Assembly: GCF_020687385.1 (NCBI RefSeq)
Contig: NZ_JAJEQM010000012.1
Coordinates: 1-64,000 of the forward strand
DNA: 64,000 nucleotides
Reading direction: 5' to 3'
Origin: Hominilimicola fabiformis
GTDB taxonomy: Bacteria; Bacillota; Clostridia; UBA1381
Made by a program: the position numbers and the translations under genes. Below, piece after piece: positions 7,745 to 17,997 of this stretch. The notes beneath the pieces are model-generated. The model had not been told where the DNA came from and did no database searches. It was given only the letters and a program-made list of their open reading frames with translations. How positions within the stretch are numbered: the stretch's first letter is position 1; each line of letters opens with the position of its first letter.

Positions 7745-8854
7745 TTAGTGAACGATAGCCATTTCTGTATCCTTATCAAAGATATGAATTTTGTTTGTTT
7801 CAAATGCAACCTTGATTGTATCACCAATCTTAGCTGTTGAACGTTGATTAACTCTTGCTGTGAACTGTTCACCTGCAAGTTCAAGATACAAATATGTTTC
7901 AGCACCCATCATTTCAGTAACTTCAACGTATGCATTACATACAGCCTCAGGTCTGCTTGAAATGAATGCCTCGTCATCGTGAATATCTTCAGGTCTGATA
8001 CCAACGATTACTTCCTTACCGATATAACCTTCAAGTTCAGGTGTAACCTTACCGTTAGGAATCATAATCTTGTTATCGCCAAATGATGCGTATACGCTAC
8101 CGTTTTCCTTTGATAGTGTAGCAGTAACGAAGTTCATTTGCGGTGAACCGATAAATCCTGCAACGAATACGTTATCAGGCTTTGTATAAAGGTTAGCAGG
8201 TGTATCAACTTGTTGAATAACACCATCCTTCATAACAACGATACGAGTACCCATTGTCATAGCCTCTGTCTGGTCATGAGTAACGTACATAAATGTTGTT
8301 TGAAGTTTGTTATGTAACTTCTTAATTTCAGTTCTCATTGCAACTCTTAGCTTTGCATCAAGGTTTGATAGAGGTTCGTCCATAAGGAATACCTTAGGAT
8401 TACGAACGATTGCACGTCCCATAGCAACACGCTGTCTTTGACCGCCTGAAAGAGCCTTCGGCTTTCTGTCAAGAAGATGCTCAATGTCAAGAATCTTTGC
8501 AGCTTCTGTAACACGCTTCTTGATTTCGTCCTTTGGAGTTTTTCTAAGCTTTAGACCAAATGCCATATTTTCAAATACTGTCATATGAGGATATAGAGCG
8601 TAGTTTTGGAAAACCATTGCAATATCTCTGTCTTTAGGAGCAACGTCGTTTACAAGACGTCCGCCGATATAAAGTTCACCTTCTGAAATTTCTTCAAGAC
8701 CGGCAACCATTCTTAGAGTTGTTGACTTACCACAACCTGAAGGACCTACAAGAATGATGAATTCCTTATCGTCAATGTCAAGTGTAAAGTCACTTACAGC
8801 AGTAACGCCGCCTGCATATCTTTTGTAAATGTGTTTTAATTGTAAATCTGCCAT
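7745..8854 (-). CDS. ugpC: Sugar ABC transporter ATPase, UgpC/MsmX type
   Basis: A 369-residue ATPase with Walker A GPSGCGKST, the Q-loop in FQNYALYPHM, signature LSGGQRQR, Walker B VFLMDEP and the H-loop in YVTHDQTEA, then a C-terminal TOBE/MalK-like domain (about 240-369). No permease genes are nearby, which fits the MsmX habit of one ATPase energising several CUT1 sugar importers encoded elsewhere. The start at 8854 (MADLQLKHIY) is preceded by GAGGGG. The 235 bp upstream are AT-rich; I could not fix a promoter there. Confidence 0.9.
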   Translation of the reverse strand: MADLQLKHIYKRYAGGVTAVSDFTLDIDDKEFIILVGPSGCGKSTTLRMVAGLEEISEGELYIGGRLVNDVAPKDRDIAMVFQNYALYPHMTVFENMAFGLKLRKTPKDEIKKRVTEAAKILDIEHLLDRKPKALSGGQRQRVAMGRAIVRNPKVFLMDEPLSNLDAKLRVAMRTEIKKLHNKLQTTFMYVTHDQTEAMTMGTRIVVMKDGVIQQVDTPANLYTKPDNVFVAGFIGSPQMNFVTATLSKENGSVYASFGDNKIMIPNGKVTPELEGYIGKEVIVGIRPEDIHDDEAFISSRPEAVCNAYVEVTEMMGAETYLYLELAGEQFTARVNQRSTAKIGDTIKVAFETNKIHIFDKDTEMAIVH

Positions 8855-9089
8855 AATTAATTGTTCCCCTCTCGTCCAAGAAAAATTTTTATACAAAATA
8901 AACCAGATTTCATTTATTCTGCTTGTTTAAGTGTATTGTTATCTTTATAATACATCTTTTTGATATATATATGATAACATATTTAAATACAAATTGTTAG
9001 TCGTATAATTCACAAAAATACTTTTTATTCTTTAGTAAAATTAACTAAACATATTTTAATCATATGACAAAAAGGAGTTTTTTGCTTGA

Positions 9090-11159
9090 TTACTCTTTAT
9101 TTTTTGAGCTTTGTATAACTTTTTCGGCAACATTTGACGGAGCTTGCTCGTAACGGGTAAACTCAAACGAGAACATACCTCTGCCCTGACTCATAGAACG
9201 CAAGTCGGTCGCATAACGGAACATTTCGGACATAGGCACTTCAGCCTCAACCATATTAAGTCCCTCTTTATCGCTTTCGCCCATACCCATAATCTGGCCG
9301 CGGCGTTTATTAATATCACCGATAATATCGCCCATAATATTTTCAGGAATATATACTTTCAAGTAGCCGATAGGCTCAAGCAAGACAGGGTTAGCCTGTT
9401 TCAAACCCTCTTTGTACGCGATAGCCGCCGCCGTCTTAAATGCCATTTCCGACGAATCGACAGGGTGATACGAACCGTCAAGTAATGTAGCTTTCAAGTT
9501 CACAACGGGATAACCTGCAAGCACACCTTTCCGGCACGAATCACGCAAGCCTTTTTCAACGGCAGGGAAATAGTTTTTAGGCACAGAACCGCCGAATACT
9601 TTTTCTTCAAAAATCATATCTTCCGACACACCCGGCTCAAATTCAATCTTAACGTGACCGTACTGACCGTGACCGCCAGATTGTTTCTTGTGTTTGCCTT
9701 CAACGGTAGCCTTGCCCTTGATTGTTTCGCGATACGGAACAATAGGGTCTTCCAAAACTGCACCGACACCGTATTTTGATTTTAATTTGCTTATAATAAC
9801 GTCAATATGCTGTTCGCCCTGACCGTTTATAAGAGTCTGCTTTGTTTCGGTATTGTTTGTAATTGTGAATGTCGGATCCTCCTCCATAAGCTTGTTAATA
9901 CCGCTTATAATCTTTTCTTCATCGCCCTTTGTCTGCGGTTTAATCGCCATAGACAAAACAGGCTGCGGAAATTCAATACCGGTAAGTATGATATTCTTAC
10001 CTTTTTCACATAATGTATCACCTGTTTTTGTGCTTTCAAGTTTTGCAACCGCGCCGATGTCACCGGCTTTTATCGACTTTGCGTCAAGCTGTTTTTTACC
10101 GCAAAGATTAAATACCTTGCCAATCTTTTCGTTTACGTCCTTGTTCGGATTGTACAGCGTGCTGTCACCCTTTACCTCACCGGAATAAACTCTGAACAAC
10201 GACATCTTACCAACATAAGGGTCTGCGATTGTTTTAAATACAACCGCCGCCGTTGTTTCCGTTTCACTCTGTACAAGCTCAACAGGCTCACCTGTGTCGG
10301 CAACTCTCGCGATTTCCTCAATTTCCGACGGAGCAGGCAAATACTTACCCATACCGTCCATAAGCGAACGCACACCGATATTATCCTGACCGCTGCCGCA
10401 GTATACAGGATAAATAACACCGTCCTTAACACCTTTTCTTATAGCTTGCTTAATTTCGTCAAAAGTAAATTCTTCACCGTTGAAATACTTAACCATAAGT
10501 GCCTCATCGGTTTCGGCAACAGCCTCCATAATCATTTCTCTAAGCGGTGCGACAATTTCCGCCATACCGTCGGGTACAGGAATATCCACTCTGTCCTGTC
10601 CTTCGTATCTTCTTGCCGTCATATCGACAATATCGACAAAGCCTTTGAATTCGTCACCTTCTCTTATCGGATAAACGAACGGAGTTACTGATTTTCCGAA
10701 CTTTTCTTTCATTTCCTCAAGAGTTTTTTGATAATCCGCTCTGTCATCATCAATTTTGTTGACAAAGAACATAATCGGCACACCTCTTTGTTTTGCGTAT
10801 CTGAACACGTTCTCCGTACCGACGCTTACACCGCTTCTTCCGCTCAATACAATAAGTGCCGAATCCGCCGCACGGATACCCTCTTTAACGTCACCGACAA
10901 AATCAAAAAAGCCCGGTGTATCTATCATATTATATTTCATATCTTTCCACTCTACCGTTGCAAGAGCGGTTGAAATACTGAATTGTCTTTTGATTTCTTC
11001 ACCGTCATAGTCCGTTACAGTGTTGCCGTCAGCGACTTTGCCCATTCTGTCGGTCATTTTCGCATTGAACAGCATTGCCTCTGTAAGCGTTGTCTTACCG
11101 CATTTACCGTGTCCCATAACGGCGATGTTCCGAATTGCGTCCATTGAATACGTTTTCAT
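9090..11159 (-). CDS. fusA: Elongation factor G paralogue (EF-G-like GTPase)
   Basis: About 689 residues with the five-domain EF-G layout. G1 is GHGKCGKTT (about 16-24) instead of the canonical GHIDAGKTT, G3 is DTPGFFDF, G4 is NKIDDD. This G1 variant marks the EF-G-like subgroup often found beside a true fusA, so a translation-related but non-housekeeping role is likely. Start 11159 (MKTYSMDAIRN) is chosen because AGGAGGG lies 8 nt upstream; an in-frame ATG 12 codons earlier has no such site. There is no rpsL, rpsG or tuf nearby, which also argues against the housekeeping copy. Confidence 0.85.
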   Translation of the reverse strand: MKTYSMDAIRNIAVMGHGKCGKTTLTEAMLFNAKMTDRMGKVADGNTVTDYDGEEIKRQFSISTALATVEWKDMKYNMIDTPGFFDFVGDVKEGIRAADSALIVLSGRSGVSVGTENVFRYAKQRGVPIMFFVNKIDDDRADYQKTLEEMKEKFGKSVTPFVYPIREGDEFKGFVDIVDMTARRYEGQDRVDIPVPDGMAEIVAPLREMIMEAVAETDEALMVKYFNGEEFTFDEIKQAIRKGVKDGVIYPVYCGSGQDNIGVRSLMDGMGKYLPAPSEIEEIARVADTGEPVELVQSETETTAAVVFKTIADPYVGKMSLFRVYSGEVKGDSTLYNPNKDVNEKIGKVFNLCGKKQLDAKSIKAGDIGAVAKLESTKTGDTLCEKGKNIILTGIEFPQPVLSMAIKPQTKGDEEKIISGINKLMEEDPTFTITNNTETKQTLINGQGEQHIDVIISKLKSKYGVGAVLEDPIVPYRETIKGKATVEGKHKKQSGGHGQYGHVKIEFEPGVSEDMIFEEKVFGGSVPKNYFPAVEKGLRDSCRKGVLAGYPVVNLKATLLDGSYHPVDSSEMAFKTAAAIAYKEGLKQANPVLLEPIGYLKVYIPENIMGDIIGDINKRRGQIMGMGESDKEGLNMVEAEVPMSEMFRYATDLRSMSQGRGMFSFEFTRYEQAPSNVAEKVIQSSKNKE

Positions 11160-11227
11160 TTGATTGACCCTCCTAATATAATATTTTTCGTTCATTTTAT
11201 TTGGCTATCGCTTTTTGTATGTTCTTT

Positions 11228-11498
11228 TAGACAAAACCTTTATGGTTTTGTCTACTTTATTTATGGGAGTTTGAGGTGCTTTTTCAGTAGTTTTGCCGTT
11301 GGCAAAACCGCTCTGCGAGCGTCGGACGTCTTTCCGATACCCCCTCATTAAAAATCATTTCTGGCGACATGCGCGGCAGAAATGACTTAAAATATAAAGT
11401 TTCGACTTTGGAGGAACTTTATATTTTTTCTCTGATAGAACTCAAAATTTACATCAGCATGATGTAATTTTTGGGCTGGCGACATTTTGTCGACAGCC
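11228..11498 (-). ncRNA. Structured multi-hairpin element, copy 1 (candidate RNA)
   Basis: Gene-free element with a second copy at 44286-44558. In plus coordinates it holds: H1 11228-11254 (11-bp stem), a junction closed by TGAGG/CCTCA around hairpins at 11290-11308 (GTTTTGCC/GGCAAAAC), CGCTC/GAGCG and TCGGA/TCCGA, then H6 11355-11385, H7 11389-11427 (13-bp stem), H8 11443-11473 and H9 11474-11498. Several stems differ between copies by paired changes, so base pairing seems conserved. The strand is inferred: both copies lie between minus-strand genes. It starts 69 bp upstream of the EF-G-like gene and lies beyond the terminator of the transglycosylase. Function unknown. Confidence 0.6.
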
Positions 11499-11555
11499 TT
11501 GCAATAGCTTTCATATATTACATATATACCACATTATCATATAAAGATAACAAAA

Positions 11556-11592
11556 AAAGTACCGTCAGATTATAAAAATCAAACGATACTTT
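11556..11592 (-). terminator. Terminator of the lytic transglycosylase gene
   Basis: Imperfect 16-bp stem (AAAGTA...TACTTT outer part) with A/T tails on both sides, 21 bp after the stop codon. On the minus strand it ends in seven T; it may work in both directions. Confidence 0.75.
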
Positions 11593-11613
11593 TTTGTACA
11601 TATTCACTAACTT

Positions 11614-12612
11614 TTATTTTGTTATTTCAACAGTTCTTGTGTCACCGTTCCAATCAACAGTAACATTAAATGCTTCCATGACAAATCTAAGCGGAACCAT
11701 TGTTCTGTTGTTCATAAGCGTTGCGGGTGCATCAAGCGTTATCGGTGTATCATTTATGTACGCAACATCACTGTCAAGATACATCACGACTTTGTCGCCG
11801 CCCTTTTTAACCGTAATCTCCTGCTTGTCACCGTCCCAGTCCACTTTTGCATTAAGAGCCTCTGATATACCTCTTACTGGTATCATTGTATACGTTTCAC
11901 CTTCAATGGTTTTAAGCAACGGATACTGGTCGTCAAACGCAAGCAATTTACCGTCTATTCTTACCTTTGCACCTATGTAATCAATATCATTATGATAATA
12001 TCTCATAACGTGTTCTATGTACTGTGCGTCACCGTAAGTATTGTACGGCCAATTTGTCGCATACTGCGCGGCATTGACGCGTTCCGAAAGCCAATCGTCA
12101 CCCTTCGCCGCAATTATTCTGTCAAGCACGGTTTGTCCGAAGTTATACGACTGAATCATTTTCATATAATCACAATCATATCTGATAAGCGACTGTGAAA
12201 TTAAATATGCCGCAAACGGCACTGCCTTAGTCGGATCAAGTCTATCTTGAAGCGTCCATTTTTCTCCCGTAGTGTCCTCACCGAACTTGGCGAATGATTT
12301 TTCCAAAGTATTTTCAATCTGCATAATACCCCATGCCGGATATTCACTTCCGTCATCACGGTAACTCAAATTTCTTCCCGACGATTCCTGCATACATATT
12401 GCCGCAAGCAAGTTTGGGTCTACACCGTATTGGTCACCTGCCTGCTCGAATAAATCATAATAACTTTTTACCGCCGAATTAAGCTGAGCCGTACCGATTT
12501 CAATACCGTCCATACTTGTGCCTTGATGATCGGGTATAGCCCCTGCCGCAAGTGCCGTAAATGACGATGCCGAAATCACCGCTGCAAGTGCCATTCCTAT
12601 AAATTTCTTCAT
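11614..12612 (-). CDS. Secreted lytic transglycosylase with copper-amine-oxidase-type stalk domain
   Basis: A 332-residue exported protein. Signal peptide about 1-23 (ALAAG); SLT-like lysozyme fold about 45-205 with the catalytic Glu in MQESSGR (E76) and the AWGIMQIE segment; C-terminal beta domain about 215-332 with two repeats, each containing MIPVRGISEAL- or MVPLRFVMEAF-type motifs typical of the Cu_amine_oxidN1 'stalk' domain of Firmicute surface proteins. It should cleave peptidoglycan glycan strands by forming 1,6-anhydro ends. The ATG at 12612 follows AAGGAG with 8-nt spacing. Monocistronic. Confidence 0.85.
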   Translation of the reverse strand: MKKFIGMALAAVISASSFTALAAGAIPDHQGTSMDGIEIGTAQLNSAVKSYYDLFEQAGDQYGVDPNLLAAICMQESSGRNLSYRDDGSEYPAWGIMQIENTLEKSFAKFGEDTTGEKWTLQDRLDPTKAVPFAAYLISQSLIRYDCDYMKMIQSYNFGQTVLDRIIAAKGDDWLSERVNAAQYATNWPYNTYGDAQYIEHVMRYYHNDIDYIGAKVRIDGKLLAFDDQYPLLKTIEGETYTMIPVRGISEALNAKVDWDGDKQEITVKKGGDKVVMYLDSDVAYINDTPITLDAPATLMNNRTMVPLRFVMEAFNVTVDWNGDTRTVEITK

Positions 12613-12653
12613 AATCAACTCTCCTTTTGTGATAACTTGATATGTACACCCCC

Positions 12654-12682
12654 ATTATACACTTATCATATTAATCCGTCAA
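12654..12682 (-). promoter_or_regulatory. Promoter of the lytic transglycosylase
   Basis: Minus-strand TTGACG (12677-12682), 17 bp, TATAAT (12654-12659); transcript start about 35 nt before the ATG. Confidence 0.8.
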
Positions 12683-12724
12683 TGGCTGTTATTTCCTACG
12701 AATTTCATATTATATGTGTTTGTT

Positions 12725-12754
12725 TTGAATAATACAGTGATTATTTGGTAATAC
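12725..12754 (+). promoter_or_regulatory. Possible enolase promoter
   Basis: TTGAAT (12725-12730), 18 bp, TAATAC (12749-12754). A weaker match than the neighbouring promoters; other AT-rich hexamers in this interval could serve instead. Confidence 0.4.
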
Positions 12755-12764
12755 TCTATTATGA

Positions 12765-14060
<1,296 letters not shown>

Positions 14061-14067
14061 TCATAAA

Positions 14068-14103
14068 AACAGCAGACTATTTTAGGATAGTCTGCTGTTT
14101 TTT
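14068..14103. terminator. Bidirectional terminator between eno and pbuX
   Basis: Thirteen-bp stem AACAGCAGACTAT/ATAGTCTGCTGTT, loop TTTAGG, with T7 on the plus side and an A-rich stretch on the other. It serves eno and, overlapping its stop codon, pbuX. Confidence 0.9.
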
Positions 14104-15419
14104 TATGATTGATGAGCCTCCATATTTTTCGGCAGCACCAAATTCAAAATTATCGAAACCAAGAACACAACCGCAACGCAGTTTTCAGCGAACACGTTTT
14201 GAATGATTTGCGGAAAGATTGAGAAAATTTCAGGAACTTGCGTAAAGCCAAGTCCGATACTCAATGACAATGCGGCGATAATAATATTTCTTTGTGAAAA
14301 ACCGCATTTTGCAATCATCTGCAAACCGCTTATAACAATATTACCGAACATCATAAGCGTACAGCCGCCAAGCACAGCCTCAGGCAATGTTGCAAGTAAT
14401 GTTCCGAACATAGGGAACAATCCTGCCAAAACCATAATAACGCAGCCTGTGAAAATCGTAAATCTGTTTACGACTTTTGTCATTGAAACAAGTCCCACAT
14501 TTTGGCTGAACGACGTAATCGGCAAACAACCGAAAAGTCCCGACAATGCACTGACAAAACCGTCTGCGGCGATTGAGCCTGTAAGCTCCTTCTTTGAAAC
14601 CTCACGATTTAATCCCGATGACGCAAGTGCCGATGTATCTCCTATTGTTTCCGTTGCGGACACAAGGAAAATCACAAGCACGGAAATAATCGCGCCTATA
14701 TTGAATGTCGGTTTAATCGGAAGTATCTGCGGAAGTGATACGATTTGTGCCGTACTCAATCCAGAAAAATCAACCATACCCATACACACAGCCACAATGT
14801 AACCTACGATAAGTCCGAACAATACGGACAACTGTTTCCAATATGATTTAGCGAAAATATTAAATCCGATACAACAAACCAACGTAATTGTTCCGAGAAT
14901 TAAATTTTTAGCCGAACCGAAATCCTCCGCACCCGAGCCGCCGCCGAACGATGTTGCGCCGACCGACAAAAGCGAAAAGCCGATAGCCGTTACAACCGAA
15001 GCCGCCACAATCGGCGAAATCAGTTTTACCCAATATTTTGCGAAAAGTCCGAGTATGCCTTCAATAATTCCGCCTATAATAACCGCTCCGACAATGGCTC
15101 CGTATCCGTATGTAGGACCGACAAAACAGAACACAGATACAAACGTAAAACTTATTCCCATTACAATCGGCAATCCCGAACCGACTTTCCATATAGGATA
15201 CAACTGAATTACAGAACCTATTCCCGCAACAATCATAGCCGTCTGAATAAGTCTTGCGGTTTCGGTTGTGTCTAAACCGCAAGCACTTGAAACAATAATA
15301 ATCGGTGCGATATTCGCAACGAACATAGCCAAAATATGTTGCAGACCAAACGGAATAGCTTTTGAAACAGGCACTTTTCCGTCTAACTTATAAATATTAT
15401 TAATATCACTGTTTTTCAT
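14103..15419 (-). CDS. pbuX: Xanthine permease (NCS2 family)
   Basis: A 438-residue membrane protein with about 14 helices of the uracil/xanthine (UraA/PbuX) type. Landmarks include the N-terminal PFGLQHILAMF (QH motif), the acidic SATETIGDTSA segment and the NVGLVSMTKV region. It starts one base after the xpt stop codon, so the two are translated as a pair. Xpt salvages xanthine and PbuX imports it, which supports the substrate assignment. There is no sign of a purine riboswitch in front of the pair. Confidence 0.88.
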   Translation of the reverse strand: MKNSDINNIYKLDGKVPVSKAIPFGLQHILAMFVANIAPIIIVSSACGLDTTETARLIQTAMIVAGIGSVIQLYPIWKVGSGLPIVMGISFTFVSVFCFVGPTYGYGAIVGAVIIGGIIEGILGLFAKYWVKLISPIVAASVVTAIGFSLLSVGATSFGGGSGAEDFGSAKNLILGTITLVCCIGFNIFAKSYWKQLSVLFGLIVGYIVAVCMGMVDFSGLSTAQIVSLPQILPIKPTFNIGAIISVLVIFLVSATETIGDTSALASSGLNREVSKKELTGSIAADGFVSALSGLFGCLPITSFSQNVGLVSMTKVVNRFTIFTGCVIMVLAGLFPMFGTLLATLPEAVLGGCTLMMFGNIVISGLQMIAKCGFSQRNIIIAALSLSIGLGFTQVPEIFSIFPQIIQNVFAENCVAVVFLVSIILNLVLPKNMEAHQS

Positions 15420-15420
15420 T

Positions 15421-16005
15421 TTACTGTTCCTCTCTGAACTTAATCATACCTGTTTTGCTGTCCATATCGTCAACTATTGCCAAAGATTCTAATTGAAAAC
15501 CTAAGTTACGAATAATTCTTCCGCCTGCTTGGAAGCCTTTTTCAACAGCTATTCCTATCCCCTCAACCGTTGCACCGGCTGACTTGACTATCTGAATTAA
15601 TCCCTGCAGCGCACAACCGTTTGCCAAGAAATCATCGATAATCAATACACGGTCGTTTTCATTCAAAAACTTTTTCGCAACAATAACCTGATTTTTGCAT
15701 TTGTGCGTGAATGACTCAACCTCCGCAACGTACATTTCACCCTCAAGATTTACGCTCTTTGATTTTTTCGCAAAAACAACAGGCACACCGAAATGTTGTG
15801 CGGCGATACAGGCAATACCTATACCCGATGCCTCGATAGTCAAAATTTTATTTATATTCGCACCCTCAAAGCGTTTTTTCCATTCCTTGCCCATCTCATT
15901 AAACAAATCAATGTCCATTTGATGATTTAAAAAGCTGTCCACTTTAAGCACGTTACCCTCTTTAACTATTCCGTCCTTTAAAATTCTTTCCTCTAAACAG
16001 TTCAT
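15421..16005 (-). CDS. xpt: Xanthine phosphoribosyltransferase
   Basis: A 194-residue type I PRTase converting xanthine and PRPP to XMP. The PRPP-binding loop is visible as [17 protein letters not shown], and the hood region [11 protein letters not shown] matches Xpt. Start 16005 ([10 protein letters not shown]) has GAGGAG seven nt upstream; the five extra in-frame codons before it overlap that ribosome site. Operon xpt-pbuX. The promoter lies so close (16038-16066) that the leader is only about 25 nt. Confidence 0.92.
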   Translation of the reverse strand: MNCLEERILKDGIVKEGNVLKVDSFLNHQMDIDLFNEMGKEWKKRFEGANINKILTIEASGIGIACIAAQHFGVPVVFAKKSKSVNLEGEMYVAEVESFTHKCKNQVIVAKKFLNENDRVLIIDDFLANGCALQGLIQIVKSAGATVEGIGIAVEKGFQAGGRIIRNLGFQLESLAIVDDMDSKTGMIKFREEQ

Positions 16006-16037
16006 CTTTACTCTCCTCAAATAATAAAATATATACG

Positions 16038-16066
16038 ATTATACCACACCTACACCCATAATACAA
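16038..16066 (-). promoter_or_regulatory. xpt-pbuX promoter
   Basis: Minus-strand TTGTAT (16061-16066), 17 bp, TATAAT (16038-16043). The short distance to the xpt start leaves no room for a riboswitch aptamer. Confidence 0.8.
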
Positions 16067-16092
16067 TTAATATCGACATCAAATTGCAAAAA

Positions 16093-16123
16093 AAATATGA
16101 GGACTTTTTAAGTCCCCATATTT
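16093..16123 (-). terminator. Terminator of the guanidine/urea operon
   Basis: Stem AAATATG-GGACTT / AAGTCC-CATATTT with one internal mismatch, then a T run on the minus strand. The permease stop codon (16108) lies inside the hairpin. Confidence 0.85.
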
Positions 16124-17520
16124 GTATTGCTTTCATTTTTCAAATCACTGTGAACACGATGATATTCAGGGCTTTCCATCATCATTACCTGATGAACTCC
16201 GATACCTTTCAGAAGCGGTAATTTAAGTCTGTACTTAACCCAAATGAATGCGTATATAAACAATGCCGCAAACAGAACAAAGCACAAAATATATATATTT
16301 CTTCTTTGTACAGGGTCAGTTGATATATTGAACATCATATACACCTGAAGTGCTATACCCACGATTTGCAAAAGCGGGAAAAGCGGTGTCTTGAAGTTAC
16401 GCGGAACATTTTTCATTTTACGTCTTAGCATAATTACATTGACGTGTGATGTAATATATGAAAGCATCCAGAAAAGCGAGCAAGTAAGAGTTAAAAATGC
16501 CACCTGTTCACCTGTCGAAATGCCCGATGCCTCGATAATGCAAGTAAGCACACCCAAAATTATAATAACCCAATAAGGTGCTCCGTTTTTGTTTTTCTTT
16601 TGAAAAAACGCCGGAAGAAGATTCATCTTTGCCATTCCGCAGCATATTTCCGAAACTGAACAAATAATAGAGTTTTGCGTACTTACCGCCGCAAATATAG
16701 CGACAATAATCATCCAATATCTGCCCCACTTACCGAGCATATTCACCGCATAAAGAACGTGCGGTGACGCTGCACTTCCAAGATCGGACCACAATGTATA
16801 ATTTTTAAATCCGAATACAAGCAATATTTGAATAATTCCCATTATGCCGAGTGAAAGCACCATACTGAGCGGTACTTTTTTAGGGCTTTTCATATCCTTA
16901 CCTAAAGGTACAATAAACTCCGCACCGATAAAGAACCAAAATGCCGTTGCGGTAAGCGGAAGAATGTCCTTTAAATCCGACGAAATAACCGCATCTTGTG
17001 CCACCTGTTCACCCGAACCCAAACCGAGTGCGCCGATAATACCGAGTGCAAGCAATGACACTACCATAAATGCCGCAACGATTTCCTGCAAAAGCGTTGA
17101 CATATTCACACCTTTTAGATTAATGAATATAAGAACAATCGTTATTCCCACGCTGAACACCGCAGGCGGTATCGCCTCACCCGTCATTTCCGTCATTACA
17201 TTTGCAAACATCGCACCTTCGGCAGGTGCTGCGAAAACATTGCTTATTAAATAACCGCCGACCATCGTTACAATAGTCAACAGCGGACCGAGTCCGGCAA
17301 GAGTGTATTGAGCGATACCGCCGGTAAGGTTAGGCATTATCGCATTTAATTCGGCTATCGACAAAACCGCAAGCATATTTGCTATACACGCTATGACGAT
17401 AGCAATAACGAACGGTGTACCGACCGCACTTGAGCCGCTTGCCGACGAAACGAAACAGCTCGTTGCGATAAGCATACCCACACCGGTTGATACTGCACCA
17501 AAAAGACTGATTTTTTTCAT
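16108..17520 (-). CDS. APC-superfamily permease of the guanidine/urea operon
   Basis: A 470-residue transporter with about twelve membrane helices. The N-terminal helix SLFGAVSTGVGMLIATSCF and the helix around LPLTATAFWFFIGAEFIVPLG fit the amino acid-polyamine-organocation fold. It is the last gene of the nitrogen operon, 16 bp after the PII gene. Most amidolyase or guanidine operons carry an ABC importer; here this permease takes that place, so uptake of guanidine, urea or a related cation or amino acid is an inference from context. Family members otherwise carry amino acids. Confidence 0.75.
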   Translation of the reverse strand: MKKISLFGAVSTGVGMLIATSCFVSSASGSSAVGTPFVIAIVIACIANMLAVLSIAELNAIMPNLTGGIAQYTLAGLGPLLTIVTMVGGYLISNVFAAPAEGAMFANVMTEMTGEAIPPAVFSVGITIVLIFINLKGVNMSTLLQEIVAAFMVVSLLALGIIGALGLGSGEQVAQDAVISSDLKDILPLTATAFWFFIGAEFIVPLGKDMKSPKKVPLSMVLSLGIMGIIQILLVFGFKNYTLWSDLGSAASPHVLYAVNMLGKWGRYWMIIVAIFAAVSTQNSIICSVSEICCGMAKMNLLPAFFQKKNKNGAPYWVIIILGVLTCIIEASGISTGEQVAFLTLTCSLFWMLSYITSHVNVIMLRRKMKNVPRNFKTPLFPLLQIVGIALQVYMMFNISTDPVQRRNIYILCFVLFAALFIYAFIWVKYRLKLPLLKGIGVHQVMMMESPEYHRVHSDLKNESNTNMGT

Positions 17521-17536
17521 ATGAGTAACCTCCGAT

Positions 17537-17932
17537 TTAATCTATCTTTGATTTCTGCAAAGCGTCAATTCCGTCTTCGCCCGTTCTGATACGAATAATA
17601 TTACGAACGTCAGACACGAATATTTTTCCGTCACCGATGTGTCCCGTATAAAATTCTTTTTTTAAAAATTCTATAACTTCTTTAACTTTAGACGTTTCAC
17701 ATATCATAATCATAGTACTTTTCGGAAGAAGTCTTAAAGGCTGTTCCGTAAAATCAAGCATATACTCCGAGCTTCCGCTCTGCACACCGCAGCCCATAGC
17801 ATTGTAAACGGTTATGCCCGATATTCCGAGCTTATGTATTTCCTTGATGTGTTTTGAGCTAAGCATTTCGATAAATGCCGAAACCTTAGACATACTTCCT
17901 ATAATCTCTATTCTTGAAAATTCAGCTTCCAT
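17537..17932 (-). CDS. PII-type nitrogen regulatory protein
   Basis: A 131-residue GlnB/GlnK-type protein. The C-terminal PII signature TGHIGDGKIFVSDVRNIIRIRTGE is close to canonical; the T-loop region (GCGVQSGSSEY) differs from GlnB in length and sequence, so whether its Tyr is the modified residue is unclear. PII proteins bind ATP/ADP and 2-oxoglutarate and act on transporters or enzymes. It sits between allophanate hydrolase and the permease and may gate that permease, as GlnK does for AmtB (inference). A hairpin precedes it. Confidence 0.88.
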   Translation of the reverse strand: MEAEFSRIEIIGSMSKVSAFIEMLSSKHIKEIHKLGISGITVYNAMGCGVQSGSSEYMLDFTEQPLRLLPKSTMIMICETSKVKEVIEFLKKEFYTGHIGDGKIFVSDVRNIIRIRTGEDGIDALQKSKID

Positions 17933-17959
17933 TATTTTTACCTCCGTTTTGTTAAAACA

Positions 17960-17989
17960 GGCGTATAGAACACATATGTTCTATACGCC
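17960..17989 (-). terminator. Intra-operon hairpin before the PII gene
   Basis: Thirteen-bp perfect stem GGCGTATAGAACA / TGTTCTATACGCC with a 4-nt loop, followed on the minus strand by TGTTTTAAC. A weak T tail suggests partial termination or RNA processing between the enzyme genes and the PII-permease pair. Confidence 0.5.
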
Positions 17990-17997
17990 GTTGTATA

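Noticed and set aside
7651-7905. An N-terminal extension of 85 residues on the Na/Ca exchanger
   Set aside because: The extension reads through the 30-bp terminator palindrome and antisense to the ABC ATPase gene; the family N terminus begins at 7650 after AAGGAG.
9090-11159. Ribosomal-protection resistance protein of the TetM type
   Set aside because: The G1 motif GHGKCGKTT and overall pattern match EF-G-like paralogues, not TetM; no resistance or conjugative context is present.
14203-14802. A 199-residue plus-strand frame opposite pbuX
   Set aside because: Shadow of the permease gene; the minus-strand product has the full NCS2 pattern.
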